A DNA stretch of 64,000 nt, from contig OX638377.1 in assembly GCA_951813615.1 (NCBI GenBank), positions 4,676,599-4,740,598 on the forward strand, in the 5' to 3' direction. The stretch is from an uncultured Latescibacterota bacterium. Lineage in GTDB: Bacteria > Latescibacterota > UBA2968 > UBA8231. Made by a program: the position numbers and the translations under genes. The number at the start of each line of letters is the position of its first letter. Position 1 is the stretch's first letter. Under the pieces are notes generated by a model. It ran no database searches, had not been told where the DNA came from, and saw only the letters and a list, made by a program, of their open reading frames with translations. Positions 1-9,007 of the stretch are shown here, one piece after another.

Positions 1-186
1 GGCTACATCCGCCAGCACGCCCAAGAAATGGACGACAGCGTCATGCAGGCGCACATCGACCTGTACGTCAATCAACACACGCTCGACTACGGAGCGGACG
101 GCGAGGCCGCCATATTCGACCTGATCGAGCGGGCTGAGCGGGCCGGCATCGCGCCCAAGTCCGATGCGCCGCTCTTTATCTCTTAA
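1..186 (+). CDS. C-terminal end of a menaquinone (futalosine pathway) MqnA/MqnD-family enzyme, partial
   Basis: Frame 1 is open from the window edge to TAA at 184-186, giving 61 residues. The stretch with YIRQHAQEMD near the start and HIDLYVN followed by a glycine/acid-rich turn resembles the C-terminus of 1,4-dihydroxy-6-naphthoate synthase (MqnD) and related MqnA-type periplasmic-binding-fold enzymes of the futalosine route to menaquinone. The catalytic part lies outside the window, so MqnD versus another family member cannot be settled. It ends 22 bases before the next gene and is probably co-transcribed with it. Confidence 0.55.
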   Translation, partial: GYIRQHAQEMDDSVMQAHIDLYVNQHTLDYGADGEAAIFDLIERAERAGIAPKSDAPLFIS

Positions 187-195
187 ACGATTACC

Positions 196-201
196 AAGGA
201 G
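196..201 (+). promoter_or_regulatory. Ribosome binding site AAGGAG that fixes a TTG start
   Basis: AAGGAG lies 7 bases before TTG at 209-211. The ATG at 164 lies inside the preceding gene and has no comparable site, so TTG 209 is the likely start of the FAH-family gene. Confidence 0.7.
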
Positions 202-208
202 CAATACG

Positions 209-1231
209 TTGAAACTAGTGCAATTTATCGAACCGGGCGACGGCATGCGCTTGGGCCTCGTCATCGGCGACGAGGTCTTAGACCTAACGGGCGCAGACCA
301 AGGGCCGCGCACCGTACATCAACTCTACTACGACGGCGGCAGCGACGAAATTGGGTTAGTAGCAGCCGCACAGAACCTGCAACAACAGGCTACGCGCCGC
401 CTGTCGTTAGACGCGCTGTTGGCCAACCGCAGCACCCGCGATCCGTACCTCACCAAGCCAGTCAGCGGCCCACCCGGCCATCCCCACGCCCTGCGCGTGT
501 GGCTAGCCGGCGTCACCCACGAAGTCAGTGCCAAGTTGCGCGAGATCGAAGCACAGCAAGCCACTGGCGAGGCGGTCAACGTGTACGACCAGAAATACCG
601 CGAAGTATCCAGCGGCGGGCGGCCCGAGCTGTTCGCCAAGGGCGAGCCGGACGCCGTCGTCGGTCACGGCCAACCCATCACCCGGCCCGGCGACACCCAG
701 CGCTTAGTGCCCGAGACCGAGCTAGTGTCAGTCTATGGCCTGACGCGCCAAGGCCGCTTAGAGCGGCTGGGCTACACCGGCGGCAACGACGCCACCGACA
801 ACGGCATTGAGGCCGCCAATCCCCTCAACTTGCCCCAAGCCAAAAACTGGGCCGGCGGCTGCGCTTCCCTAGGGCCGGTATTGGTTACAGCCGACGAGTA
901 CGACGACGCCGAGGTCGAGGTCTCGTGCCGCATCTTGCGCGACGGCCAAACCATAGCCTACAAAAAGGGCCCGACTGGCCAGAACAACCTGAACATGCCC
1001 GATCAGCTCCTGCACTTAGAGCGCCACCTTTTCAGTCGGCTGCCCCTAGAGCCACGCACCCTGATGGCGTTTTATTGGGGGACGCCCATCGTCTTTGCCG
1101 AGGCGGACTTGGCATCGGGGCTTTTGGATGGAGACGTGATGCAGTTGACCTTTTCCGGTGGGATCGGGGTTTTGGAAAATCCAGTGGTGCCGCTCGAAGA
1201 GCCAGCGCAGCTTCAGGGATTAGGGGGATAG
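209..1231 (+). CDS. Fumarylacetoacetate hydrolase-family protein, GguC (AraD1)-like
   Basis: A 340-residue protein from TTG 209, preceded by a strong AAGGAG. The N-terminus (KLVQFIEPGD, then GLVIGDEVLDL) and the C-terminal half with PETE at about residues 168-171 and a GNDATDNGIEAANP segment at about 193-206 match the GguC/AraD1 branch of the fumarylacetoacetate hydrolase fold. That branch has been linked to sugar-acid catabolism next to sugar transporters. The acidic pair E169/E171 sits where the family binds its metal. The substrate is unknown. The sugar-acid dehydratase at 7.8-9.0 kb makes a sugar-acid role plausible but is not adjacent. Confidence 0.75.
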   Translation: MKLVQFIEPGDGMRLGLVIGDEVLDLTGADQGPRTVHQLYYDGGSDEIGLVAAAQNLQQQATRRLSLDALLANRSTRDPYLTKPVSGPPGHPHALRVWLAGVTHEVSAKLREIEAQQATGEAVNVYDQKYREVSSGGRPELFAKGEPDAVVGHGQPITRPGDTQRLVPETELVSVYGLTRQGRLERLGYTGGNDATDNGIEAANPLNLPQAKNWAGGCASLGPVLVTADEYDDAEVEVSCRILRDGQTIAYKKGPTGQNNLNMPDQLLHLERHLFSRLPLEPRTLMAFYWGTPIVFAEADLASGLLDGDVMQLTFSGGIGVLENPVVPLEEPAQLQGLGG

Positions 1232-1233
1232 CG

Positions 1234-1830
1234 CTAGTTTTCCACTCTTTCGAATAGATCCAAATGCTCGCCTGTGCCAACGAGCTTTCCATGTAGATGC
1301 CGAACGTCAACGACCGCCCCAAAGCGGACGAATATCTTTTCAAAGCGCTCGTACTGCGGGCCCCAATAGATCATCGCGCAGGACATTGGAGCACCCTTAC
1401 CACCGTCCCTCCCGTCTACGAGAAAGCGCAGTCGAGTGTCGTAGAGAAATGCGACCGCAGTAGCAGCACCGAATACGTATTGTTTCCAGTGACGAGTATT
1501 CGTAGCGACAGGCACAAGGGCGAGCACCTCAACACCATGTTGTAAATGAGCCTCGGTGCACTTTCGCAGCCAGTCTCGAATCGTGGTGCCTCTCTCGCGG
1601 TCCCTGCCGTATGGAGGATTGACGAAGATGGTAGGATAATCCCACGATGCTGATAATCCGTCAATCTCAGGCAGAGAGTACTCTACAGTCGCCCTCACGA
1701 TAGAATGGCGATTGGAGCATGGATCCAGCGCGACTGATTCGGCGAAGAACTCTCGTATCGCGTTGACGTACTTTGGCGGAGTGCACCAATGTTGGCTTAG
1801 CACTTCAGCATTGTTACGTCCTGCGGTCAT
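1234..1830 (-). CDS. Phage-type DNA N-6-adenine methyltransferase (Dam family)
   Basis: A 198-residue protein with LDPCSN at residues 35-40, which fits the cofactor-binding acidic loop, and NPPY at 71-74, the catalytic motif of N6-adenine methyltransferases. Length and layout fit the phage Dam family (PF05869). The stop lies 2 bases beyond the convergent FAH gene. Upstream is an AT-rich Abi_C-domain gene, so the pair looks like a small acquired cassette. No restriction endonuclease is adjacent. The enzyme could protect the host or mark phage DNA; its recognition site cannot be read from sequence. Confidence 0.8.
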   Translation of the reverse strand: MTAGRNNAEVLSQHWCTPPKYVNAIREFFAESVALDPCSNRHSIVRATVEYSLPEIDGLSASWDYPTIFVNPPYGRDRERGTTIRDWLRKCTEAHLQHGVEVLALVPVATNTRHWKQYVFGAATAVAFLYDTRLRFLVDGRDGGKGAPMSCAMIYWGPQYERFEKIFVRFGAVVDVRHLHGKLVGTGEHLDLFERVEN

Positions 1831-1970
1831 GCCTAGCCGTCCTTCCTACCAGTCTTTTTCCGCGAGTTTCCGCAGATCAGCCTGTAGATTCTCAACTTTA
1901 CCGGGACAGGGAGAGCTTTCAAATCGAAAAATGGAGGAACGTGTCTATTGAGTGCAGTATATATCCTCGA

Positions 1971-2867
1971 CTAGTCGATATCGCCTCGCTCAGTTATTGA
2001 ATCATCAGGTGCTATTTTTATGATGCCGTTTTTTACTTGATACTCAAAACTATCAAGCAAGAACATACATATTGTATACACTGAATTTACCGCTAGCTTG
2101 GCATGATGCTTAGCTGGTTTATATGACCTTGCATGAGCGTCACTCATACTATTACGTATAGATGCTATACCTGAAACAATTGTTACTATTCCTCTCAGTA
2201 ACTGTTTCAGACTGTCAGAAATATCTTTACGATCTGGATCTAGGTTTAGCAATTTCTGAACTCGCTTGTATAGTTTATTTATTTTGCCATCATATTTTTG
2301 ATTTTTAGATATGATTTTAAGCTCAATCTCTTGTAAAACTGACTCTAATAGAGATCTGGCATTTGTAATTGCACCATCATAGTCGGATAATTCAATTTTA
2401 CTCTCACACTTGGAAATTTGTTCCCGTATGAATTCAATATTAGGTTCATTATTGTCAAGAATTGCATGTTCAAACATTATAATATCTTTGTCTAAATAAG
2501 TTGGCTTATACTTATTCGAATCTAAAATCAATTTATATCCATCGTACTCTAAGTACTGATTGATGTAAGCAACGGCTTCCTCAACAGAAAAATCTGTACC
2601 GAGGAAAATCCTTGGATCAACGGTACTTTCAATTACATATCTAAAGACTGCTTTTCCATTCAGTTCAGCTAATCGTTGTTGTGCATACTGCCATCTGGAA
2701 GGGAATCCTTGACCATATTCATCTTTCTTGCCATACTGATTAAAGAAGTCAACTAAGTCTTGACCAGAACGATAAAGTGCAAGGGAACTTCCAGAAGGAA
2801 ATTCATCACCAGTGATTAGCTTCTCAAGAGCTTCTATTGTCTTAGGAGCTACTTTGACATTATTCAA
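1971..2867 (-). CDS. Abortive infection protein with Abi_C C-terminal domain
   Basis: A 298-residue protein. Residues about 150-275 match the abortive-infection C-terminal domain (Abi_C, PF14355): a helical segment SLLESVLQE at 173-180, then KLLNLDPDRKD, then the family signature IRNSMSDAHARSY at 237-249, which resembles the RNxxSDAHG motif of the group, and a final hydrophobic helix. The N-terminal 150 residues are unrecognised and probably carry the sensor or effector function. Base composition is strongly AT-rich compared with every neighbour, a sign of recent transfer. It lies upstream of the adenine methyltransferase on the same strand, 140 bases away. Confidence 0.75.
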   Translation of the reverse strand: MNNVKVAPKTIEALEKLITGDEFPSGSSLALYRSGQDLVDFFNQYGKKDEYGQGFPSRWQYAQQRLAELNGKAVFRYVIESTVDPRIFLGTDFSVEEAVAYINQYLEYDGYKLILDSNKYKPTYLDKDIIMFEHAILDNNEPNIEFIREQISKCESKIELSDYDGAITNARSLLESVLQEIELKIISKNQKYDGKINKLYKRVQKLLNLDPDRKDISDSLKQLLRGIVTIVSGIASIRNSMSDAHARSYKPAKHHAKLAVNSVYTICMFLLDSFEYQVKNGIIKIAPDDSITERGDID

Positions 2868-2976
2868 TTTCGCATCCTTTGTGCATTAATTTATATCTTC
2901 TCGCTAGTATAGTCTGTTCTACACCGCCTTACATTATACTCTATACTCCGCGACAAGAGATATTTTAACCGATTAC

Positions 2977-4473
2977 CTAACGGCGATACTGGTCGAGCGC
3001 CCCTTGTCTCGGATCGAAGGTCGTATGGTGGTTCCACGAGGCGTCGTGCTTGTACATCACGTCCCGGATTAGGCGACGGCGATAGAGGCTGTCGAGGTTG
3101 TCGGCAGCCATTTTATCGGGATCGAAGCAGCCGAGGATCAGTCCGCGCAAGCGCGTTTCAGTTGCGGCGTGCTCGGCTGCACCCGCGAGGTTGTTCCACT
3201 CGCCGGGATCGCTCTCCAAGTCAAAAAGCTGCGGTTGGTGGCCGTGGATGTAATTGTATTTGAACCGGCCCTCGCGGATCATGATGCAGGGCGCGCCCAC
3301 CGCTTCGTGGGCTTGGGCAAAGACGTGGCGTTTAGCTTGTTGACCCTCGATGATCGGCAGCAGGCTGGTACCATCGTGAGGCAAGCTCGCCTCGGCACCA
3401 GCTAACTCGCAAAACGTCGGCAGCAGGTCGAGCAGCGAGGTCGGCGTCTCGACAGTGGTGCCAGCCTGCCACTGGTCGGGGAAGCGGACGATGAGGGGGA
3501 CGCGGCACGACCACTCGTAAAAACAGCGCTTCTGCACCATCTCCTTTTCACACAGCATGTCGCCGTGGTCAGAGGTAAAGACCACCACCGTGTTGTCGAG
3601 CAGGCCCGTTTCCTCCAGCGTTGCCAGCAGGCCGCCGACCTTGTCGTCGAGGTACGTCACCAAGCCGTAGTACGCGCGGCGCAGGCGGCGCAGACTATCG
3701 GGATCGCGCAAGTCGAAGCGGCGGGTGCCGTGGTAGGCGTTGAGCCAGTGATCCATCGCCGAGTAGGTCTCATCGAGATGGTCGGGAAGTTCGGGGATGG
3801 CGATCTCAGCGTCGGCGTAGCGATCCCAGTACGCCTGCGGCGGGAGGAACGGCTCGTGTGGGTGGTGAAAGGAGGCACAGAGCAAGAAGGGGGTGTCGCC
3901 GCGTTGGGCGCGTAGGTATTCGACAGCGCGGAAGTGCGTCTCTTCGTCGTAGCTGAGGGCGTTGTGCCAGAAGTTGACGCGTACGGCTTGGCCAGTGTAG
4001 CCGCCGGCGTTATACGTGGGACGGTTGCCCATTACCTCTTCGTAGTCCTCCCCCTTGGTCTCCTTGATGCGGATCCACTCTTCCTTGACCCATGAAAAGT
4101 CGGGCGGGTAGATATCGGTCGTCAGCCGGCGCTGGAAGCCGTGTACCTGGTCGGGGCCGACGAAGTGCATCTTGCCCGAAAGCACGGTGTCGTAGCCCGC
4201 GTTGCTGAGATAGTGGGCGTACGACGGCACGTCTGCGGCCAAAAGCGCGCCGTTGTCCCAAGCGCCGATTTCCGAGGCGTGGCGTCCGCTGGTAATGCAG
4301 GCGCGGCCCGGAGCGCACAAGGGGAACGGAGTATAAGCCGAGTCAAAGCGGACGCCTTCAGCAGCGAGGCGATTCAAGTGCGGCGTCTGGACGACTGGAT
4401 GGCCGTAGGCACCGGTCAGAGCGGCGATGAGCTGATCGGACATTACAAAGAGGATATTGGGGCGGTCGGACAT
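2977..4473 (-). CDS. Sulfatase, cysteine-type (formylglycine-dependent)
   Basis: A 498-residue type I sulfatase. The signature C53-A-P-G-R57 is the CxPxR motif whose cysteine becomes formylglycine. NILFVMSDQ at residues 5-14 gives the first metal ligand, and VVFTSDHGDM gives the Asp-His pair. FDLESDPGEWNNLA near the C-terminus is common in the family. There is no signal peptide at the N-terminus, so it may be cytoplasmic. The sequence resembles choline-sulfatase or polysaccharide sulfatases; the substrate is unknown. It lies 37 bases after a TIM-barrel epimerase and is probably in its operon. The anaerobic sulfatase maturase at 48.2 kb could activate it. Confidence 0.92.
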   Translation of the reverse strand: MSDRPNILFVMSDQLIAALTGAYGHPVVQTPHLNRLAAEGVRFDSAYTPFPLCAPGRACITSGRHASEIGAWDNGALLAADVPSYAHYLSNAGYDTVLSGKMHFVGPDQVHGFQRRLTTDIYPPDFSWVKEEWIRIKETKGEDYEEVMGNRPTYNAGGYTGQAVRVNFWHNALSYDEETHFRAVEYLRAQRGDTPFLLCASFHHPHEPFLPPQAYWDRYADAEIAIPELPDHLDETYSAMDHWLNAYHGTRRFDLRDPDSLRRLRRAYYGLVTYLDDKVGGLLATLEETGLLDNTVVVFTSDHGDMLCEKEMVQKRCFYEWSCRVPLIVRFPDQWQAGTTVETPTSLLDLLPTFCELAGAEASLPHDGTSLLPIIEGQQAKRHVFAQAHEAVGAPCIMIREGRFKYNYIHGHQPQLFDLESDPGEWNNLAGAAEHAATETRLRGLILGCFDPDKMAADNLDSLYRRRLIRDVMYKHDASWNHHTTFDPRQGALDQYRR

Positions 4474-4510
4474 GGTTTGAGCTTCCGGGTGAAAGGGTTT
4501 AGAGAACGGC

Positions 4511-5482
4511 TTACAGGGATTCCTTTACGTAGGCCACCGACCGTTCAAATTGCTCCAGTTCATAAGCAACCCGAACGTCCACACTCTCCCCACGCTCGTG
4601 GGGCGTCTGCCAGTCGGCTGGATCGCCAGCCGCTTGATGCAGGGTGCGGATGGCGTTGATGGTCTCGTGGAGAGGTCTTTGGGGAAAGGTCGCCCACCAG
4701 TCCTCTTCCAACAGGCGAATGTGCCGGGCGGCGCTCGCGCCGAGTTCAATGCAGCCCTGAATATGCGGCACCTCGCGGTCGAATAGCGCAATGATCTCCG
4801 GCCAATCGACAACCCCATCGCCAATGGCGCACCGCTTGAGGCGATAGCCCGAAGGCGTGGGGTGGACCGTGTAGTCCTTGATGTGGACGTGTTTGATGAT
4901 CGGCAAAATCCGCTCGGCAAAGGCTAAGGGATGCTCGCCGACGGCAAAGGCATTGCCTACGTCCATAGTGACGCCCAGTTGCGGACTGCCGACCTTTTCG
5001 CACAGCGACAACAATTCCCACGAACTCAAATCCTGATGGTTTTCAATACCCACTGGGATGCCGTATTCCTCGGCGAGCGGCATGACTTCCTTGAAGGGCT
5101 GCACCAAGGCTTCAATGTAGTCCCGCATCCCTTCGGCACCATACTCGGTGCGGTTGCCTTCGAGGAGGCGACTAACGGTGGTACGCACGGCGTGGGCACC
5201 GGTTTGGTGCGCCGTTTCAATGGCTTGGCGCAACGGCGCGATGTCTTCGGCGTAGTTGTCGCCACCCGTGTCCAAAAACAGGTCGAGATCGGCGCGAGTC
5301 TCTGCAAAGACCGCCCGCTCCTCGGGCGAGCAGTCTCCCAGCCATTGAGATGCGAATTCGACGCTGTAGAGGCCGTTGTCGCGAGCCAAGCTCGTCAGGC
5401 CCTCGGGGGTATGGGGGTCAATGGCGCGGTTAGCTTCTTTGTGAGCGCCAGTAAAGCTCCAGGCGCAGAGTCCAATATTCAT
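4511..5482 (-). CDS. Sugar phosphate isomerase/epimerase (AP endonuclease 2 TIM barrel)
   Basis: A 323-residue protein of the xylose-isomerase-like TIM-barrel family. It has the expected metal-ligand blocks: GIENHQDL for the first Glu, VTMDVGNAF for an Asp, and IIKHVHIKDY for the His and Asp. Such proteins interconvert keto sugars or inositols; the substrate cannot be assigned. It is upstream of the sulfatase on the same strand and probably co-transcribed, so the two may handle a sulfated carbohydrate. Confidence 0.88.
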   Translation of the reverse strand: MNIGLCAWSFTGAHKEANRAIDPHTPEGLTSLARDNGLYSVEFASQWLGDCSPEERAVFAETRADLDLFLDTGGDNYAEDIAPLRQAIETAHQTGAHAVRTTVSRLLEGNRTEYGAEGMRDYIEALVQPFKEVMPLAEEYGIPVGIENHQDLSSWELLSLCEKVGSPQLGVTMDVGNAFAVGEHPLAFAERILPIIKHVHIKDYTVHPTPSGYRLKRCAIGDGVVDWPEIIALFDREVPHIQGCIELGASAARHIRLLEEDWWATFPQRPLHETINAIRTLHQAAGDPADWQTPHERGESVDVRVAYELEQFERSVAYVKESL

Positions 5483-5546
5483 GTTATAGTCGTCCTAAAC
5501 GAAGTTCGTAGCAGCGGGGGTTGAGGTAACGAAAATCCAGCAGATA

Positions 5547-5978
5547 TTAAGCGGATTGAACGTATTCCCAAGGATTCACTATTTCAACGCCTAGCGGAGT
5601 AAAATCATCGACATTGCGGGTAACTACCGTCATCCCGTGAACTAATGCCGTAGCTGCGATAAGCGCATCGCGGTCAGGACGCGGGTCGGGAACGTGCAGT
5701 TTGGCGCACCGTTGGACCACCGCAGTATCGACCGGCAAAATGCGGTCCGAGAATGTCGACATGACATGCCCATTGAGCCAAGAGCGGAGTACCATTCCCT
5801 GTTTTGGGTCTCGACGCTCAATCAACAGGGTACCCATTTCGAGTTCCAAAATCGTGATAACCGACAAAAAAAGGCACACTGCGGAAACGCTGTTTGCCCA
5901 CGCCAAGACCTTTTGATCGACTTTGCGGGACCTCGCTTTTCTCAGTTCCGCAACGACGTTCGTGTCGAGTAGGTACAT
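5547..5978 (-). CDS. PIN-domain ribonuclease toxin (VapC/FitB type)
   Basis: A 143-residue PIN domain. D5 in LLDTNV, E45 in TILELEMG, D102/D104 in PDRDALIAATA and D124/D125 in TRNVDDF form the acidic Mg-binding set of these RNases. The ATG overlaps the TGA of the upstream antitoxin by one base (TGATG), the usual translational coupling of type II toxin-antitoxin pairs. VapC-type toxins cleave tRNA or rRNA; FitB-type proteins pair with other antitoxins. The target is unknown. Confidence 0.88.
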   Translation of the reverse strand: MYLLDTNVVAELRKARSRKVDQKVLAWANSVSAVCLFLSVITILELEMGTLLIERRDPKQGMVLRSWLNGHVMSTFSDRILPVDTAVVQRCAKLHVPDPRPDRDALIAATALVHGMTVVTRNVDDFTPLGVEIVNPWEYVQSA

Positions 5979-6241
5979 CAGGACAAATCCACCGTTCTAT
6001 ACATTGCACAATGTAAACGCGGCGGCTCAAAATCGATGTCAGCGGCTTCTGGCATGGCCAGCAATTCGACAATGCTTTCTTCCTTGCCGGTGATCTTGAG
6101 ATAGTCTTCAATGGTTAATAAGACGTGTGCCACACGGCCGCGATCAGTAATGAGAACCGGCCCGGTTGCGGCGTCCCGTTTGGCTTTGCTCACATCTCGA
6201 TTGAACTCTCTACTCGTAACGCTTGTAATTCTCATCGCCAA
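5978..6241 (-). CDS. Phd/YefM-family antitoxin
   Basis: An 87-residue protein. ITSVTSREFNRDVSKAKRDA at the N-terminus is the DNA-binding fold of the Phd/YefM family, and GPVLITDRGRVAHVLLTIEDY is the typical second half. The acidic C-terminal tail would wrap the toxin. It is translated before and coupled to the PIN toxin, and expected to repress the shared promoter upstream of 6241. Confidence 0.87.
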   Translation of the reverse strand: MAMRITSVTSREFNRDVSKAKRDAATGPVLITDRGRVAHVLLTIEDYLKITGKEESIVELLAMPEAADIDFEPPRLHCAMYRTVDLS

Positions 6242-6280
6242 ACCTCCGTTGCTCTATTTTGTAGGAACGTTACTACAAAT

Positions 6281-6475
6281 CTAATCTAGCGTCAATCTGG
6301 CCGCTCGTTTCGCTTCCTCGAAATGGCGGACGGCGCTTTCGAACTTGTCGCGGCACCCAGCATTGCAGAACCCCACAACATGACCATCATATTCCATGAG
6401 CGAATCGGCCTGCACCGGCTTGCCGGACCAAGGGCATGTCTCATTGATGCAATCGGCGATATCGAGAACGCGCAT
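6281..6475 (-). CDS. Small YHS/TRASH-like cysteine protein
   Basis: A 64-residue protein with C9, C14, C37 and C41 arranged as CPWSGKP ... GFCNAGCRDKFE, resembling YHS or TRASH metal-binding modules. Proteins of this size and pattern bind Zn, Cu or other soft metals or act as small scaffolds; the role is unknown. It lies 25 bases after hisS on the same strand and may be read through from it. In databases such proteins are sometimes labelled as glutathione S-transferase fragments, which the sequence does not support. Confidence 0.65.
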   Translation of the reverse strand: MRVLDIADCINETCPWSGKPVQADSLMEYDGHVVGFCNAGCRDKFESAVRHFEEAKRAARLTLD

Positions 6476-6500
6476 CGTGCCTTCCTTTCGTGGTTTTAGC

Positions 6501-7829
6501 TTACAACCTCGCCTGCAAGTAGGACACCACTTCGTCGTCTTTCACGTCAGCGCTCGATCCATCGCGCATGTCTTTCACCTGCCAGACGCCTTTCTCCAAT
6601 TCATCCGGGCCGCCAATGAGGGCGATGGGAAAGCCCTTGCGATCGGCGTATTTGAGCTGCCGACCCATGCCCTTGGCCTCTGGATACAACTCGGTGCGGA
6701 GACCAGCTTGACGCAGGCGGCGCGCGAGGGCGATGTAGGACGGCAGAGCTTCAGCGGAGAACTGGACGATGAAGATGTCCGCCGATGTAGCGGCGTCTTG
6801 CAAAAGCCCCAACTCTTCCATAGCGGCCATCAACCGGTCTAAACCCAGAGAAGCACCAACGCCGGGCAGGTGCTGCTTGGTGTAGAGCCCGGCCAAATCG
6901 TCGTAGCGCCCACCGCTACAGACCGAGCCGATTGCCGGCAAATCGCCGAGCAAGGTCTCATAGACGGTGCCAGTGTAGTAATCAAGGCCGCGGGCAATGG
7001 ACAGGTCGATCACCAAGCGATCTTCGGGAAAGCCAGCACCCTCAAATGCGTCCACGAGCTGGCGTAGGTTGGCAATCCCCTCGGCGGCGCGGTCGTTGTC
7101 GCCGCAGGAACGCTCGATCTGATCGAGAATCTCGGCATTCGCGCCCGCAGTCTGCACCGTCGCCAAGATGTTCTCGGCCTGTTCGCGGGATGCCGAAGCC
7201 GTCTCAGTCATTTCAGCGGCGACCTTTTCCGCGCCAATTTTTTGCAGCTTGTCGAGAGCGCGAAGGATAGCTGCCGATGCCTCGGCTAAGCCAAGCGATT
7301 CGAGCAGACCGTTGAGGATCAGGCGATTATTGACGTGGATGGCAAAGCGCTCAAAACCCAAGGCCGCGAGCAGGTCGTGGATAACGAGCACCGTTTCAAT
7401 ATCCGCGGCATTGGCGTCGGTGCCGATGGTGTCAAAGTCGCACTGGTAGAACTCGCGGTAGCGGCCGTGCTGGGTGTTCTCTCCGCGCCAGACCGGGCCG
7501 ATGTGGTAGCGTTTGAAGGGGGTGCCGAGCTGCCCAATGTGCTGGGCGGCAAAGCGGGCGAAAGGCACGGTCAAGTCAAAGCGCAGCGCCACGTCGCGGC
7601 CCCCGTGATCGGCAAAGCGATACATCTGCTTGTCGCTCTCGTCGCCGCCTTTGCCCGTGAGTATCTCACTGTATTCGAGCGCGGGCGTGTCAATGGGGGC
7701 GAAGCCGTAGGAGCGGAAAACTGCGCGTGCCTTGTCGATCAGTTCCTCGCGCGGCATGGCCAAGGCCGGAGGGAAATCGCGGAAACCCTTGAGGGTTCGC
7801 GGCGGAATCAGGTCTCTTTTGTTGGACAT
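6501..7829 (-). CDS. hisS: Histidyl-tRNA synthetase
   Basis: A 442-residue class II synthetase charging tRNA-His. Visible blocks are LKGFRDFPP near the N-terminus, ALRFDLTVPFARF (motif 2 region), YREFYQCDFDTIG, the histidine-binding ARGLDYYTGTVYE and CSGGRYDDL, and a C-terminal anticodon-binding domain. The start at ATG 7829 (MSNKRDLIPP) is chosen over an in-frame ATG at 7916 because the latter would run into the upstream gene and adds a low-complexity tail. It begins 4 bases after the upstream dehydratase gene. Confidence 0.96.
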   Translation of the reverse strand: MSNKRDLIPPRTLKGFRDFPPALAMPREELIDKARAVFRSYGFAPIDTPALEYSEILTGKGGDESDKQMYRFADHGGRDVALRFDLTVPFARFAAQHIGQLGTPFKRYHIGPVWRGENTQHGRYREFYQCDFDTIGTDANAADIETVLVIHDLLAALGFERFAIHVNNRLILNGLLESLGLAEASAAILRALDKLQKIGAEKVAAEMTETASASREQAENILATVQTAGANAEILDQIERSCGDNDRAAEGIANLRQLVDAFEGAGFPEDRLVIDLSIARGLDYYTGTVYETLLGDLPAIGSVCSGGRYDDLAGLYTKQHLPGVGASLGLDRLMAAMEELGLLQDAATSADIFIVQFSAEALPSYIALARRLRQAGLRTELYPEAKGMGRQLKYADRKGFPIALIGGPDELEKGVWQVKDMRDGSSADVKDDEVVSYLQARL

Positions 7830-7833
7830 AGGT

Positions 7834-8967
7834 TTACCAGTTGGTGAACGAGCCGTCTTCGCGGCGCAAGGTCGGGCCGCCGAGCCATTTGAACTCGTAG
7901 TGCTCGGCGGCTTCATCGTTGAATTCTATTCCCAAACCGGGAAGCTCCGGCGGTAAGATGCAGCCGGACTCATAGGGCAATTGCACCGGAAAGACATCTT
8001 CCATCACGGTGTGGCCGATGAGCCCACCCTCCTGCACGGCGAAATTGTCGCAGGCAATGTCGAGGTGGGCGCAGGCTGCGGCCGAGACCGGGCCGAGGGG
8101 ATTGTGCGGGACGATCTTGATGTAGTGGGTCTCGCACCAATTGGCCACTTTGCGCGCCTCGGTCAGCCCGCCGACTATGCACAGATCAATCCGCGCATAG
8201 TCCAGCAACTCCTCTTCGATCATCTGCCGGAACTCCCACTTAGTCGCGTAGTGCTCACCGACGGCCAGCGGACAGCTAACGTGATGGCGCACCTGGCGAT
8301 AGGTCTGAGGGTTTTCGCAGCGCAGCGGATCTTCGATGAAGAAGGGATCGTATTGCTCAAGCTGGCGGCCAAGGCGGATAGTGTCGGGCGGGTCGAGGCG
8401 GGTGTGGACGTCAATGCAGATTTCGATTTCCGGCCCGACGGCCTCGCGCGCGGCGGCAAAGTGGGCGATTGAATCGCGGACGGCCGTGCGCGGTTCGAGG
8501 ATCCCGTCGCGGTCAAACACCGACATCCGCAGGTACTTCCAGCCCTCGGCGACCCGTTCCTGGGCCGCGCGGGCAGTGTCTGCGGGCGTTTGACCGCCGA
8601 TGCCGGTGTAGCAGAAGACGCGCTCGCGCATCTTGCCGCCCAAGAGCATGTACACGGGCTGCCCGAGGGCCTTGCCCTTGATGTCCCACAGCGCAATGTC
8701 AATGGCCGACATAGCGGCCGCGTTGATCCGACCGCCGGGGAAGAAATCGACGCGGAACAGCAGTTGCCAGATGTATTCAGTATTGAGCGGATCTAAGCCG
8801 ATGATGTGGCGCTTCATGTGCTCGATCGCGCCAATGCCGGCCTGCTCCTTCCAAGTAATGCCGAATTCGCCAACGCCGTATAAGCCGTCGTCCGTCTCGA
8901 CCTTGACGAAGAGATAGTTGCGCGATCCGTGGCAGATGGGAAAGGTTTTGACATCGGTGATTTTCAT
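7834..8967 (-). CDS. Enolase-superfamily sugar-acid dehydratase, galactonate dehydratase-like
   Basis: A 377-residue mandelate racemase/muconate lactonising family member. Metal ligands are D186, E212 (FFIEDPL) and E238 (VGEHY). H188 in DVHTR and H298 in VPHNPLGP match the catalytic His pair of D-galactonate/D-mannonate-type dehydratases, which turn aldonic acids into 2-keto-3-deoxy acids. It probably acts in sugar-acid catabolism. A good ribosome site (AGGAG, 8974-8978) precedes the start. The exact substrate is not determinable. Confidence 0.85.
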   Translation of the reverse strand: MKITDVKTFPICHGSRNYLFVKVETDDGLYGVGEFGITWKEQAGIGAIEHMKRHIIGLDPLNTEYIWQLLFRVDFFPGGRINAAAMSAIDIALWDIKGKALGQPVYMLLGGKMRERVFCYTGIGGQTPADTARAAQERVAEGWKYLRMSVFDRDGILEPRTAVRDSIAHFAAAREAVGPEIEICIDVHTRLDPPDTIRLGRQLEQYDPFFIEDPLRCENPQTYRQVRHHVSCPLAVGEHYATKWEFRQMIEEELLDYARIDLCIVGGLTEARKVANWCETHYIKIVPHNPLGPVSAAACAHLDIACDNFAVQEGGLIGHTVMEDVFPVQLPYESGCILPPELPGLGIEFNDEAAEHYEFKWLGGPTLRREDGSFTNW

Positions 8968-9007
8968 ATTTTAGCTCCTTTGGTAGCTCCATAATATCAG
9001 GCCACGA

